Shown one piece after another: positions 42,892 to 51,716 of a DNA stretch of 64,000 nucleotides. The translations under genes were made by a program, and so were the position numbers. Numbering within the stretch: position 1 is the stretch's first letter; each line of letters starts with the position of its first letter. Source of the DNA: CAWBYL01 sp963793025 (lineage in GTDB: Bacteria > Actinomycetota > Acidimicrobiia > Acidimicrobiales > Acidimicrobilacustridaceae). The notes under the pieces are model-generated. The model did not search any database and was not told where the DNA came from. It worked only from the letters and a program-made list of their open reading frames with translations. Location: assembly GCA_963793025.1 (NCBI GenBank), contig CAWBYL010000006.1, positions 496,001 through 560,000 on the forward strand, read 5' to 3'.

Positions 42892-43016
42892 GGGACGAGG
42901 CCCTCGTCTGAACGGTGCCCTCGATCGGACTCGTTCTCGCGCCTTCGGGACACCTGTGCGTAGCCCGAGTTCCGTTCGCGCACCGCCGTGGATGAGCATT
43001 TGAGTGCGGCGGATCG

Positions 43017-43394
43017 TCAGGCGCGAATGGCCGAGGGGTCCCAGTTGGACTCGAAGGCGATCCCGGTCAACCAGGTCTCGACCAGCTTCGAGTTCTCGAC
43101 GCGGAACATCTGAACCCAGTCCCACTGCTTCCCGTCGACCTCCCACGATCCGATCGCCGCGACGCGATCGTCCTCGGCGACGAGGCGATAGCGCCCATTG
43201 GTGATCACGACGGACTCACACACCGAGCGGACGACCTGCTGGTACTCCTCGGCGGTCACCTGGCTGGTGCCGCTCGTCTCGTGGCGGGTGTAGATGGGGC
43301 CCGCCAGCTCGGTGACGAGCTGCCACTTCTGCGGAAACCACATGTCGTCGTACCAACGGGCCAGTACCTGGCGGCTGTCCTCGCTCGTGGTCAT
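43017..43394 (-). CDS. NTF2/SnoaL-like protein
   Basis: 125 residues from ATG at 43392-43394, GAGGAG 7 nt upstream. Sequence VLARWYDDMWFPQKWQLVTELAGPIYTRHETSGTSQVTAEEYQQVVRSVCESV followed by strands RYRLVAEDDRVAAIGSWEVDGKQWDWVQMFRVENSKLVETWLTGI is an NTF2-fold small-molecule-binding protein. No catalytic Asp/His pair can be assigned. It is divergent from the nitroreductase gene, 130 bp away, and may work with it on the same compound. Confidence 0.85.
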   Translation of the reverse strand: MTTSEDSRQVLARWYDDMWFPQKWQLVTELAGPIYTRHETSGTSQVTAEEYQQVVRSVCESVVITNGRYRLVAEDDRVAAIGSWEVDGKQWDWVQMFRVENSKLVETWLTGIAFESNWDPSAIRA

Positions 43395-43524
43395 CGGTGT
43401 CTCCTCGGGGTGCGGACGGAGTCCTGCTCGGCGCGGCCGGTGGTCGCGCGACCCCGGTGCTCGATCAACTATGGCGCGCTCACCCGAGAGACAAGCCATC
43501 ATTCGGGCTGACGAAGGGGGCCCC

Positions 43525-44175
43525 ATGCAGCCGACCAACGACCTCGACGAGGTGCTCAGCACCACCCGGGCCATCCGCAAGCGACTCGACCTCGATCGAC
43601 CCGTGGATCGTGAGGTGGTGCTCGAGTGCCTCCGGCTCGCGGTGCAGGCCCCCACAGGCAGCAACGCCCAGACCTGGCGGTGGCTGGTCGTCACCGACCC
43701 GGGCCTGCGGCGCCAGCTGGCCGACCTCTACAACGAGGGCGGCCTGGACTACCTCACCAAGGCCGCCGAGGACGCCATGGACCCCCAGACCAAGCGGGTC
43801 TACGAGAGCGCGTTGCACCTCACCGAGATCCTGGCTCAGGTGCCGGTGCTGGTGATTCCGTGCATCGAGCGCCGCATGGACGGCCAGCCCACCGTGGCGG
43901 TGGCGTCCGCCTATGGATCGATTCTCCCGGCCGCATGGAGCTTCCTCCTCGCCCTCCGCTCCCGTGGCCTGGGCTCCGTGTGGACGACGCTGCACCTCTG
44001 GAAGGAGAAGGAGGCGGCCGAGCTGCTGGGCATCCCCGACACCATCACCCAGGTCGCCATGTTCCCCGTCGCCCACATCACCGGTGACACCCTCGGGCCG
44101 GCTGAGCGGCCACCGGTCGAGGGCATCACCTACTGGGACCGTTGGGGCGCCACCGAGGAACCCGTTGCCGGGTGA
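43525..44175 (+). CDS. Nitroreductase-family FMN oxidoreductase
   Basis: 216 residues from ATG 43525 with AAGGGGG upstream. The FMN-binding opening STTRAIRKRLDLDRPVDREVVLECLRLAVQAPTGSNAQTWRWLVVTD is canonical, and the second cofactor region is ILPAAWSFLLALRSRGLGSVWTTLH and LLGIPDTITQVAMFPVAH. Dimeric cytoplasmic enzyme that reduces nitro, quinone or enone compounds with NAD(P)H. The 3' end of this gene has decayed copies at 54870-54922 and 55319-55425, around an EthD gene. 22 bp upstream of a CoA-transferase, so probably co-transcribed. Confidence 0.9.
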   Translation: MQPTNDLDEVLSTTRAIRKRLDLDRPVDREVVLECLRLAVQAPTGSNAQTWRWLVVTDPGLRRQLADLYNEGGLDYLTKAAEDAMDPQTKRVYESALHLTEILAQVPVLVIPCIERRMDGQPTVAVASAYGSILPAAWSFLLALRSRGLGSVWTTLHLWKEKEAAELLGIPDTITQVAMFPVAHITGDTLGPAERPPVEGITYWDRWGATEEPVAG

Positions 44176-44197
44176 CCGAGACCGGATCGGAGCCGCG

Positions 44198-45406
44198 ATG
44201 AGTGACGGGCCGCCGGGTCGTCCGCTCGACGGGCTCCGCGTGCTCGATCTCTCGCGCGTCATCTCCGGGCCGCTGTGTGGTCGGATGCTGGCCGATCTCG
44301 GCGCGGAGGTGGTGAAGGTGGAGCCGCCGGGCGGGGACGTCACCCGTCTGGTGCCACCTCACGTGGACGGGGTCTCTGCCTACTTCGCCCAGGCCAACGC
44401 CGGGAAGCGCGCCATCGGCGTCGATCTGTCGGCCCCGGGCGGGGATGAGTTGGTCGCTCGGCTCGCCGCTGGTGCCGACGTGCTGATCGAGAACTTCCGG
44501 GCCGGTGTGCTCGGCCGTCATGGGCTCGGACCCGAGACGTTGCTCGCCGCCAACCCCCGCCTCGTGTACTGCTCGGTCACGGGCTGGGGGCAGGAGGGTC
44601 CGTGGCGGGACCGACGCTCGTACGCCCCGCTGGCCCACGCCGAGGTCGGAGCGCTCGAGCTCACGGCGCGTCGTCGGGGGCGGGACCGTCCTGAGTCGGA
44701 GGTCAACCAGCACGCCGACGTGTACACCGCCCTGATGGCCGCCAACGCCGTGCTGGCCGCCCTGGTTCAGCGCGGGATCACCGGACGGGGTCAGCACCTC
44801 GACGTCACCCTGGGCGAAGCCGCCACCTACACCAACGAGTGGACCGCCGCCGAGCTGCAACCGCCGGGGGCCGGTTTCGGCGGTTTCGACACCTGGAACC
44901 ACCGGGCCTATCGGTTGGGTGACGGCTCCTTCGTCGCCATCCTCGGCAACCCGGTCGACGCCGCCGAGCGGTGGGCCGCAACCCTCGGGGGTGACGACGC
45001 CGTGGCCCGGCTCCGGTCCGACCCGCGTCTCGCCACCCGTGCCGCCCGAGCGGCCGACGTGCCTGCCGTCGTGGCCTTCCTCGACGAGCTGACCAGTCGC
45101 TACCAGAGCATCGACGCCCTCGAGAGTGCCGCTCCGGATCTCCTGGTCGCCCAGGTGCGCTCGGTCGCCGAGCTGGCCGAGACTGACTGGGCTGAGCAGC
45201 GCGGCCTGTTCGCCGAGGTGCAGCCCGGTCTACGGGTGCCGGCGGCGCCGTGGCGATCGTCGGGGGCCGAGATCGGGGCCGGCCCCCTGGTCAGCGGCCT
45301 CGGTGCCGACAACCGGGCGGCTCTGGCCGACTGGGGCGTCTCCGAAGACGAGATCGACGCGCTTCGGGCGTCGGGCGCGCTGCACGCCGCCGCGCCGGAG
45401 GGTTGA
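44198..45406 (+). CDS. CaiB/BaiF-family protein, catalytic Asp apparently replaced
   Basis: 402 residues from ATG 44198. Family opening LDGLRVLDLSRVISGPLCGRMLADLGAEVVKVEPPGGD and ADVLIENFRAGVLGRHGLG. At the active site, where other members read fD-xxx-QA-xxG, this one reads SYAPLAHAEVGALEL, so the acyl-accepting Asp looks to be Ala. The two CaiB proteins at 8-10 kb keep it. It may be a subgroup with another catalytic residue, or inactive as a transferase. It is followed 6 bp later by the TIGR03084-like gene and preceded by the nitroreductase. Confidence 0.85.
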   Translation: MSDGPPGRPLDGLRVLDLSRVISGPLCGRMLADLGAEVVKVEPPGGDVTRLVPPHVDGVSAYFAQANAGKRAIGVDLSAPGGDELVARLAAGADVLIENFRAGVLGRHGLGPETLLAANPRLVYCSVTGWGQEGPWRDRRSYAPLAHAEVGALELTARRRGRDRPESEVNQHADVYTALMAANAVLAALVQRGITGRGQHLDVTLGEAATYTNEWTAAELQPPGAGFGGFDTWNHRAYRLGDGSFVAILGNPVDAAERWAATLGGDDAVARLRSDPRLATRAARAADVPAVVAFLDELTSRYQSIDALESAAPDLLVAQVRSVAELAETDWAEQRGLFAEVQPGLRVPAAPWRSSGAEIGAGPLVSGLGADNRAALADWGVSEDEIDALRASGALHAAAPEG

Positions 45407-45412
45407 GAGCCG

Positions 45413-46219
45413 GTGGAGGTCGAACCGCTCTGCCGGAACCTGCTCGGCGAGCGGGAGGCGTTGCTCGAGATGCTGGCCCCGCTCGACCCGGGAGCCTGGC
45501 GTACGCCCACCCCGGCCCCGGGCTGGACCATCCTCGACCAGGTCGCCCATCTCGCCGCCGGTGACGACCAGGCCCGCCGCGCCCTGACCGACCCCGAGGG
45601 CTTCACCACGCTCCGCGACGAGGTGATGGCACGGCCCGAGCGACCGGTCGCCCAGGCCGTCGGTGAGCAGGACGCCCCGGCCGGGGTGGAGGCCGAGGCC
45701 TGGTTGCGCCGATCGGGCGCCGCGTTCGCCGAGGCCGCCCGTGCCGCCGACCCGGCCCGGCGGATCCCGTGGTTCGGCCCCGACATGTCGCTCGCCTCGG
45801 CGGTCACCGCCCGCATCATGGAGACCTGGGCGCACGGCCGTGACGTGGCCGATGCCCTCGGCGTCTCGCCCGTGCCCTCACCCTCCCTCCGTCACGTCGC
45901 CGACCTCGGGTGGCGCACGATCGGCTTCAGCTTCGTGGCCAACGGTCGCCCGGCGCCGACCGTGCCGGTGCGAGTCGAGCTCGATGGTGGGTTCGCTCGC
46001 GGTCCGAGCGACGCCGCCGACGTCGTGCGGGGCCCCCTGCTCGACTTCTGCCTGGTCGTCACCCGCCGTCGTCACCCGGCCGACACCGCTCTGGTGGCCG
46101 AGGGTCCGGTGGCGGCCGAGTGGCTGTCGATCGCCCAGTGCTACGCCGGTCCACCGGGTCCGGGTCCTGGCCGGGAGGCCGACGGCAGGGCTCATGTCCC
46201 GGAGTCCCGACGCACGTGA
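45413..46219 (+). CDS. Mycothiol maleylpyruvate isomerase/DinB-fold metal-binding protein (TIGR03084-like)
   Basis: 268 residues from GTG 45413, 6 bp after the CoA-transferase. Four-helix DinB-like N-domain: LCRNLLGEREALLEMLAPLDPGAWRTPTPAPGWTILDQVAHLAAGDDQARRAL, with metal His in QVAHLAAGD and a second His in METWAHGRDVADALG, as in mycothiol-dependent isomerases. The C-terminal part is the SCP2-like half (VPVRVELDGG ... WLSIAQCYAG). Members of this TIGR family accompany acyl-CoA enzymes in actinobacteria; the reaction is not established. The GC-rich tail after AGPPGPGPG is disordered. Confidence 0.85.
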   Translation: MEVEPLCRNLLGEREALLEMLAPLDPGAWRTPTPAPGWTILDQVAHLAAGDDQARRALTDPEGFTTLRDEVMARPERPVAQAVGEQDAPAGVEAEAWLRRSGAAFAEAARAADPARRIPWFGPDMSLASAVTARIMETWAHGRDVADALGVSPVPSPSLRHVADLGWRTIGFSFVANGRPAPTVPVRVELDGGFARGPSDAADVVRGPLLDFCLVVTRRRHPADTALVAEGPVAAEWLSIAQCYAGPPGPGPGREADGRAHVPESRRT

Positions 46220-46270
46220 CACGCTGCATCGAGCGGTCCCGCTTGTGCGCTGCACAGTGGTTCGTCCACC

Positions 46271-46365
46271 GAATCGAGGTCTGAGTTCATCGACCTGGCC
46301 AACTCGAAGGTGTTCCTCACCGTCGAGCACGAGATCTCTGGACCAACGGCGTCTCAGCGGTGCCG
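46271..46365 (+). pseudogene. Internally deleted remnant of an EthD gene
   Basis: Near-identical to the flanks and 3' end of the intact EthD gene at 54941-55294. It keeps GAATCGAGGTCTG (before the intact start codon), then jumps directly to AGTTCATCGACCTGG (55236 onward), as if 295 bp (54941-55235) had been removed, and continues through the stop region to GTGCCG. A base change has also destroyed the stop region spacing. No open protein remains. Confidence 0.75.
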
Positions 46366-46477
46366 GGCGAGGCGCTCACCGGCAGAGGAAGAACGGCACT
46401 GCCCCGAGTGCGCCGTTGCCAGGCGAGACCAATAGCGGTATGGATGACACGTGCCAGTGGTGTCCGTTGGAAGGCTC

Positions 46478-48229
46478 GTGTCGGTCAACGTCGGTCTTCC
46501 GAAGGAGATCGCGTGGCGGGGGCAGACGGTCGTCACCGGAATCTGGAAGACGGCGGTCGAGGGCGCGCGGACCGTCCGGCGTCTGAACGTGGACGGTGAC
46601 GGGCAGGGTGACCTGAACGGGCACGGAGGCGTGCACCGGGCCGTCTACGTCTACCAGCTCGGCTCGTATCGCTACTGGGAGGACCATCTGGCCCGGGACG
46701 ACTTCCGCTTCGGCCAGTTCGGCGAGAACTTCACGGTCGAGGGGCTCGGGGACGACGAGGTCTGCATCGGAGACCAGTACCGGATCGGTTCGGCCCTCTT
46801 CGAGGTGTCCCAGCCGAGGGTCACGTGCTACCGGCTCGGGATCCGGATGGACGAGCCCCGCATGCCGGCATCCCTTGTCGCCCACGGCCGCCCGGGCTTC
46901 TACCTTCGGGTGCTCGAGGAGGGCGACGTCCGGGCCGGCGACGACATCGTGAAGGTCGTGACGGGGAGCGAGGCGATGACGGTCGCCGATGTCAACGCGC
47001 TGCTCTACATCGGCGGCCATCACGATGTGGAACAGCTCCGGCGGGCGCTGCGCATCCCTCCGCTCAGCCCAGGATGGCAGGAGTCGTTTCGGGCACTCCT
47101 CGAGGATCGGCTCGACGCCTCCTCCGGAGGGGGGAACCCAGGACTGACGGCGCAAGGTCCGCCGCCCGGGTGGCGAGGCTTTCGCACGCTACGGGTCGCG
47201 GCGAAGCGGACGGAGAGCGTCGACGTGGTGTCCCTGGAGCTGGAGCCCGGCGACGGTCGGCCACTGGCCCGGGCGCAACCCGGCCAGTTCATCACGCTCA
47301 AGCTCAGCACCGCCCAGGACTCCCCGCCGCTCGTGCGCAGCTACTCGCTGACCGGTTCCCCGAGCGATGCCAACTACAGGATCGGGGTGAAGGTCAATCC
47401 CGGCGGTCCTGCCGGCGCCTACATCCAAAGTGACATCAGCGTCGGCGATCGGTTGGAGGTCGGGGCCCCACGAGGATCGTTCATCCTCGACGACAGCGAG
47501 CTGCCGGTCCTTCTCGTCAGCGCCGGCATCGGTGTGACACCGATGCTGGCGATGCTGCATGCGTTGCACGATCGCCGTTCGACTCGGCAGATCTGGTGGC
47601 TTCACGGCGCGCGGAACGGATCGGAGCACGCGTTCGCCGACGAGTCGAGAACGCTCGTGGACGGGCTCGTGAACGCACGACGCGGCATCTGGTACAGCCG
47701 ACCCAACCCGACCGACAGGCCGGCGCGGGACTACGACGCGGATGGTCGAATCACTCCGGAGGCCCTCCGAGCAGCGGGCGTCCCGGAGAACGGCGTCTAC
47801 TACCTGTGCGGGCCGAGTGTGTTCATGGAGGCGTTGCGTGAGGGCCTCATCGCACGAGGGATCTCCGCGGGGCGAGTGCACACGGAGGCGTTCGGTGCCG
47901 AGGAGTCGATCAGGCCCGGAATCGTCGCCGCGCCGATGCGGCCACCGCACCAACCGGCGGGTGAACCGGGATCCGGACCACGCATCTCGTTCGTGCGTAC
48001 AGGCCTCGACGTCCGCTGGGGCGAAGGGTGGTCGAGCATTCTCGAGTTGGCCGAGGCCTGTGATGTCTCGGTGCGATGGTCGTGTCGTTCGGGCGTGTGC
48101 CACACGTGCGAGACCGGCCTCCTCGACGGAACGGTGAGCTACGGCCCCGAGCCCCTCGAGGAGCCAGCTGCGGGCAACGTCCTCGTGTGCTGCTCGCGGC
48201 CCGCGACCGATCTCGTCATCGACCTCTGA
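46478..48229 (+). CDS. MOSC domain - ferredoxin reductase - [2Fe-2S] ferredoxin fusion
   Basis: About 583 residues; GTG 46478 has GGAAGG 5 nt upstream, though GTG 46451-46460 are also in frame. Residues ~1-210 are a MOSC/3-alpha domain (RRLNVDGDGQGDLNGHGGVHRAVYVYQ and the reactive Cys in QPRVTCYRLGIRM), related to YiiM, which detoxifies N-hydroxylated substrates via a Mo cofactor. Residues ~225-470 are a ferredoxin-NADP reductase (VRSYSLTGSP for FMN, SAGIGVTPMLAMLHAL for NAD(P)H, YYLCGPSVFMEAL). Residues ~500-583 are a plant-type [2Fe-2S] domain: CRSGVCHTC plus a later Cys (NVLVCCSRP). All electron carriers are thus on one chain. Confidence 0.9.
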   Translation: MSVNVGLPKEIAWRGQTVVTGIWKTAVEGARTVRRLNVDGDGQGDLNGHGGVHRAVYVYQLGSYRYWEDHLARDDFRFGQFGENFTVEGLGDDEVCIGDQYRIGSALFEVSQPRVTCYRLGIRMDEPRMPASLVAHGRPGFYLRVLEEGDVRAGDDIVKVVTGSEAMTVADVNALLYIGGHHDVEQLRRALRIPPLSPGWQESFRALLEDRLDASSGGGNPGLTAQGPPPGWRGFRTLRVAAKRTESVDVVSLELEPGDGRPLARAQPGQFITLKLSTAQDSPPLVRSYSLTGSPSDANYRIGVKVNPGGPAGAYIQSDISVGDRLEVGAPRGSFILDDSELPVLLVSAGIGVTPMLAMLHALHDRRSTRQIWWLHGARNGSEHAFADESRTLVDGLVNARRGIWYSRPNPTDRPARDYDADGRITPEALRAAGVPENGVYYLCGPSVFMEALREGLIARGISAGRVHTEAFGAEESIRPGIVAAPMRPPHQPAGEPGSGPRISFVRTGLDVRWGEGWSSILELAEACDVSVRWSCRSGVCHTCETGLLDGTVSYGPEPLEEPAAGNVLVCCSRPATDLVIDL

Positions 48230-48337
48230 TTGACCGAGCCGCGATACTCGCGTCGTTGGGTTGTGACGTGTGGTTGACCCGCTGCATCGACTTCTCACGA
48301 GGGATCGTCTTCGAGTCGGCGCCGAGAGGAGCAAGCC

Positions 48338-48811
48338 GTGAGCGATGAACTCCCCCAGCCTCGCCTGACCCAGGTGTACCGGCTGGAGGCGACCCTGGCC
48401 GACGCGCTCGATCTCGGCCAGACAGAGTGTGGGCATCGGCGCATCGTGCCTCTGGCCGGCGGGACCTTCACCGGTTCCGCGATCAGCGGACGGCTTGTTC
48501 CGGGAGGGAGCGCTGACTGGCAGATCGTCGAGCCGGACGGAACCGCCCTCGGAGACATCCGGTACACGTTGGAGACCGTCGGCGGCGATCTGCTGTACGT
48601 CCAGTCGCGGAGTGTCCGCCACGGCAGCGCCGAGGTGCTCGCCCGCCTCGGCCGGGGGGAGCACGTCGACGCCAGCGAGTACGTGTTCCGAGCGTCGACG
48701 CGCATCGAGACCGCCGTGCCGGAGCTGGCCTGGTTCAACCGCGGTGTGTTCGTGAGCGTCGGCGGCCGCCAAGCGACCGGCGTGGTCTACGAGACCTATC
48801 TGGTCGAGTGA
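48338..48811 (+). CDS. DUF3237 family protein
   Basis: 157 residues from GTG 48338. Single-domain beta-barrel of the DUF3237 family: RIVPLAGGTFTGSAISGRLVPGGSADWQIVEPDGTALGDIRYTLETVGGDLLYVQSRSVRHG, then an alpha segment and VFVSVGGRQATGVVYETYLVE. No catalytic residues are known for the family; structures show a lipocalin-like pocket. It is followed 4 bp later by the tandem NTF2 gene, with which it is very likely co-transcribed and co-functional. Confidence 0.88.
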   Translation: MSDELPQPRLTQVYRLEATLADALDLGQTECGHRRIVPLAGGTFTGSAISGRLVPGGSADWQIVEPDGTALGDIRYTLETVGGDLLYVQSRSVRHGSAEVLARLGRGEHVDASEYVFRASTRIETAVPELAWFNRGVFVSVGGRQATGVVYETYLVE

Positions 48812-48815
48812 GGTC

Positions 48816-49655
48816 ATGATGCCGTGGTTTCCGGAGTTCGTCGCTGCCGCCGAGTTGGCACGTCGAGAGGTCCGCCTGGCGGGTCGGGGCGACCCGGTCA
48901 CGCAGTACCTCGCGGCGCTCAGCGCTGGCGACGCACGAGCGCTCGAGACGGTGTGGCCCGGTCAGGTCGTCATCTACGACCCGCGCGCCGGCGAGGTCCG
49001 AGGTCACCGCCAGGTGCGGCGATTCATCAAGCGAAATCAGGCCTTCCTGGCGGATCGGCACCTCCGAACCGAGATCGTGGCGTCTACCCGCGTTGGTGGG
49101 CGAGCGGTCGTGGAGCTGCTCGCCCATCTGGTTCGCGACGAGGAGGAGGTGGCGTGGCCGGTAGCGGTGGTCGCCGAGTCTCCCGACGACGTCTCGGTCG
49201 TGTTCCGCACTTACTGCAGCCAATGGCCGGTCGACGGCCAGCGCCACCTCCGAACTCCGATCCTCGAGCCCGGGCTCGCCGAACCAGGCGACGTGGTCGG
49301 CCGGTATGAGGCCGCGCTCGATGCCGGTGACGCCGACGCAATCGTGTCCACCTTCGCGACCGATGGGTACTTCCGCGAACCCATCGGACTGCACCGACTC
49401 CACCGTGGCCCAGCAGAGCTGCGCGAGTTGTTCTCCCGCTGGTTCAGCGAAGGCGGCGGCATCCGCCTCCAGAACTGTGCGGTGACCGACGACGGTGTGC
49501 GGTGCGCGCTGGAGTACAACTGCATCCGTTGGGGGAGCCACGATCTGCCGGCCCAAGCGGGAATTGCAGTGTTCGAGCGTGATCGAGACGGGCTGCTGGC
49601 CGCGGCTCGCGCCTACGACGATGTCGAAGCGCCCGTGGGCCGGTCAGCGATCTGA
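48816..49655 (+). CDS. Tandem NTF2/SnoaL-like protein
   Basis: 279 residues from ATG 48816 (or ATG 48819), 4 bp after the DUF3237 gene. Two NTF2-like repeats: the first from PVTQYLAALSAGDARALETVWPGQVVIYDPRAGEVRGHRQVRRFIKRNQ, the second from VGRYEAALDAGDADAIVSTFATDGYFREPIGLHRLHRGPAELRELFSRWF. The second keeps GY-REP-G typical of small-molecule isomerases. Function unknown. Its TGA shares one base with the GH15 start, so the two are translationally coupled. Confidence 0.82.
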   Translation: MMPWFPEFVAAAELARREVRLAGRGDPVTQYLAALSAGDARALETVWPGQVVIYDPRAGEVRGHRQVRRFIKRNQAFLADRHLRTEIVASTRVGGRAVVELLAHLVRDEEEVAWPVAVVAESPDDVSVVFRTYCSQWPVDGQRHLRTPILEPGLAEPGDVVGRYEAALDAGDADAIVSTFATDGYFREPIGLHRLHRGPAELRELFSRWFSEGGGIRLQNCAVTDDGVRCALEYNCIRWGSHDLPAQAGIAVFERDRDGLLAAARAYDDVEAPVGRSAI

Positions 49656-51529
49656 TGAGCGAGACGGCGATAGGCGACCACGCCTTGCTCTCGGATCGAC
49701 ACAGTGCGGCCCTCGTGAGCCTGGGCGGCTCGATCGAGTGGTTGTGCTTCCCGCGTTTCGACAGCCCGTCGGTGTTCGCTCGTCTGCTGGGTGACTCGGC
49801 GGGTCACTGGTCCGTGCGGGCGTCGGGGGACTGCTCGGTGACTCGCCGCTATGCGGATCGCACCATGGTGTTGGAGACCACCTCACGAACCGTCGGGGGG
49901 ACGCTGGTGGTGGTCGACCTGTTGGCCATGGGCGCAGGGAACCGGGGGCACGAGCTCGGCAAGAACGCGCCGCACGTCCTCTTGCGGCAGGCGACGTGCA
50001 GCGAAGGGGAGGTCGAGGTGGAACTCGAGTACCGCCCTCGACCCGACTACGGACGAAGTGTTCCTCCGCTCGAGGTGCTCGATGGGGGAGTGGCCACAAC
50101 GGGTGGGGCTGACACCCTGGTGCTGTCGTGTCCGGTGCCGGTGGTGGTGGACGGGCCATCCGTCTCGGCCCGTTTCGTCCTTCGTGAGGGAGAACGGGTT
50201 GGCTTCGCCCTCCATCTCACGGCGCGGTCCACGTCGGGGTCGGTGCCGCTGTGGAGCCAGTCCGAGATCGCGTCGCGGCTCGACGACACGATCGCGGCGT
50301 GGCGGTCGTGGTCCGAGCTGCACCAGGCATACGTCGGTCCGTGGCGCGATCTCGTCCACCACAGCGGACGCGTGCTCCAGGCGCTTTCGTTCCAACCCAC
50401 CGGTGCGATCTGTGCGGCGGCCACCACCTCGCTGCCGGAGGTCGTGGGTGGGACCAGGAACTGGGACTATCGCTTCGCCTGGGTTCGAGATGCCTCGTTC
50501 ACCATCGAGGCGCTCTGGGTCGCGGCCTGCCCCGACGAGGCGAACGAGTTCTTCGACTCCATGTCGACCTTCGCCGCCGACTCGCTGGCGGAGTCCGGTG
50601 AACTGCAGATCATGTTCGGAGTTGGCGGTGAGAAGGACCTGACCGAGCGAGAGCTCCACCATCTCGAAGGCTGGCGGCACTCCGCTCCTGTGCGCGTCGG
50701 TAACGGGGCCTGGCGCCAACGACAGCTCGATGTCTACGGAGAGCTGCTGAGTGCGGTGCATCGGCTCTCGGACCGACTCTTCGACCCGGCCCGTCGAGTG
50801 GGGCCCTCGGCCACCTCGGGCCGGTGGATGACGCCGCCGGAGCTCGCGCCGGCCACTCGAATTTTCCTGATCGATCTGGTCGACACCGCCGCCCGTCGTT
50901 GGCGTGAGAAGGATCATGGCATCTGGGAGGTCCGGGGCGAGCCCCGTCATTTCCTGTACTCCAAGCTGATGTGCTGGGTCGCCCTCGAGCGAGGAAGAGC
51001 CCTGGCCGGCCAGCTCGGTGCGTCCGACCGGGTGGAGAGCTGGTCACACACGCAGGAGCAGATTCGCGAGGCGATCCTGATCGACGGCTGGAGCGACCAG
51101 GCGAAGGCCTTCACGCAATCCTTCGGGTCCGTTGATCTGGACGCCTCCAGTCTGATGCTGCCCCTCGTCGGGTTCCTTCCTCCTGACGACCCGCGAGTGC
51201 TGTCCACGATCGAGGCCACCGAAGCGCGGCTGACGGACGAGCGCGGGTTGGTCTACCGCTACCGGGCGGTCGACGGACTCGATGGTCGGGAGGGAGCGTT
51301 CCTCCTGTGCACGTTCTGGTTGTCTCAGGCCCTGGCGATCGCCGGCCGCCCCGACCGCGCTCGCGTCGTGTTCGAACGGGCCGCCGCGTTTGTGAACGAT
51401 GTCGGCCTCCTGTCGGAAGAGGTCGATTCGATGAGCGGCGAGCTGCTCGGAAACTTCCCCCAGGCCTTCAGCCACATAGGGCTGGTCAACGCGGCCTGGG
51501 CGATCTCCGAGAGCGAGGCGTCGCGCTAG
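49655..51529 (+). CDS. Glycoside hydrolase family 15 (glucoamylase/trehalase-like) protein
   Basis: 624 residues, typical of bacterial GH15. ATG 49655 overlaps the previous stop. N-terminal super-beta-sandwich begins IGDHALLSDRHSAALVSLGGSIEWLCFPRFDSPSVFARLLG, a signature of mycobacterial trehalase/GH15 proteins. The (alpha/alpha)6 barrel has NWDYRFAWVRDASFTIEALW and the acid/base region DHGIWEVRGEPRHFLYSKLMCWVALERG; the second carboxylate is in ALSEEVDSMSGELLGNFPQAFSHIGLVNAA. No signal peptide, so it should act in the cytoplasm on trehalose or alpha-glucans. Pairing with DUF3237 and NTF2 proteins is unusual. Confidence 0.92.
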   Translation: MSETAIGDHALLSDRHSAALVSLGGSIEWLCFPRFDSPSVFARLLGDSAGHWSVRASGDCSVTRRYADRTMVLETTSRTVGGTLVVVDLLAMGAGNRGHELGKNAPHVLLRQATCSEGEVEVELEYRPRPDYGRSVPPLEVLDGGVATTGGADTLVLSCPVPVVVDGPSVSARFVLREGERVGFALHLTARSTSGSVPLWSQSEIASRLDDTIAAWRSWSELHQAYVGPWRDLVHHSGRVLQALSFQPTGAICAAATTSLPEVVGGTRNWDYRFAWVRDASFTIEALWVAACPDEANEFFDSMSTFAADSLAESGELQIMFGVGGEKDLTERELHHLEGWRHSAPVRVGNGAWRQRQLDVYGELLSAVHRLSDRLFDPARRVGPSATSGRWMTPPELAPATRIFLIDLVDTAARRWREKDHGIWEVRGEPRHFLYSKLMCWVALERGRALAGQLGASDRVESWSHTQEQIREAILIDGWSDQAKAFTQSFGSVDLDASSLMLPLVGFLPPDDPRVLSTIEATEARLTDERGLVYRYRAVDGLDGREGAFLLCTFWLSQALAIAGRPDRARVVFERAAAFVNDVGLLSEEVDSMSGELLGNFPQAFSHIGLVNAAWAISESEASR

Positions 51530-51716
51530 GTGGCGGGGAGCCGGCGTTCGCTCACCGGCGGGAGATCAGCTGCTGGACCGCTCGCCCCATCTCCGGAACA
51601 CTGTCACGCCGAACGCGTCCCACGCCTCCCACGCCTTGCTCAGCCGTGGCGTGCGCCGGTCGGTGGACGTGCCGCCGGGGGCGATGTCGCAAAACGCAGG
51701 GCGCCCGTCGGGTTGC

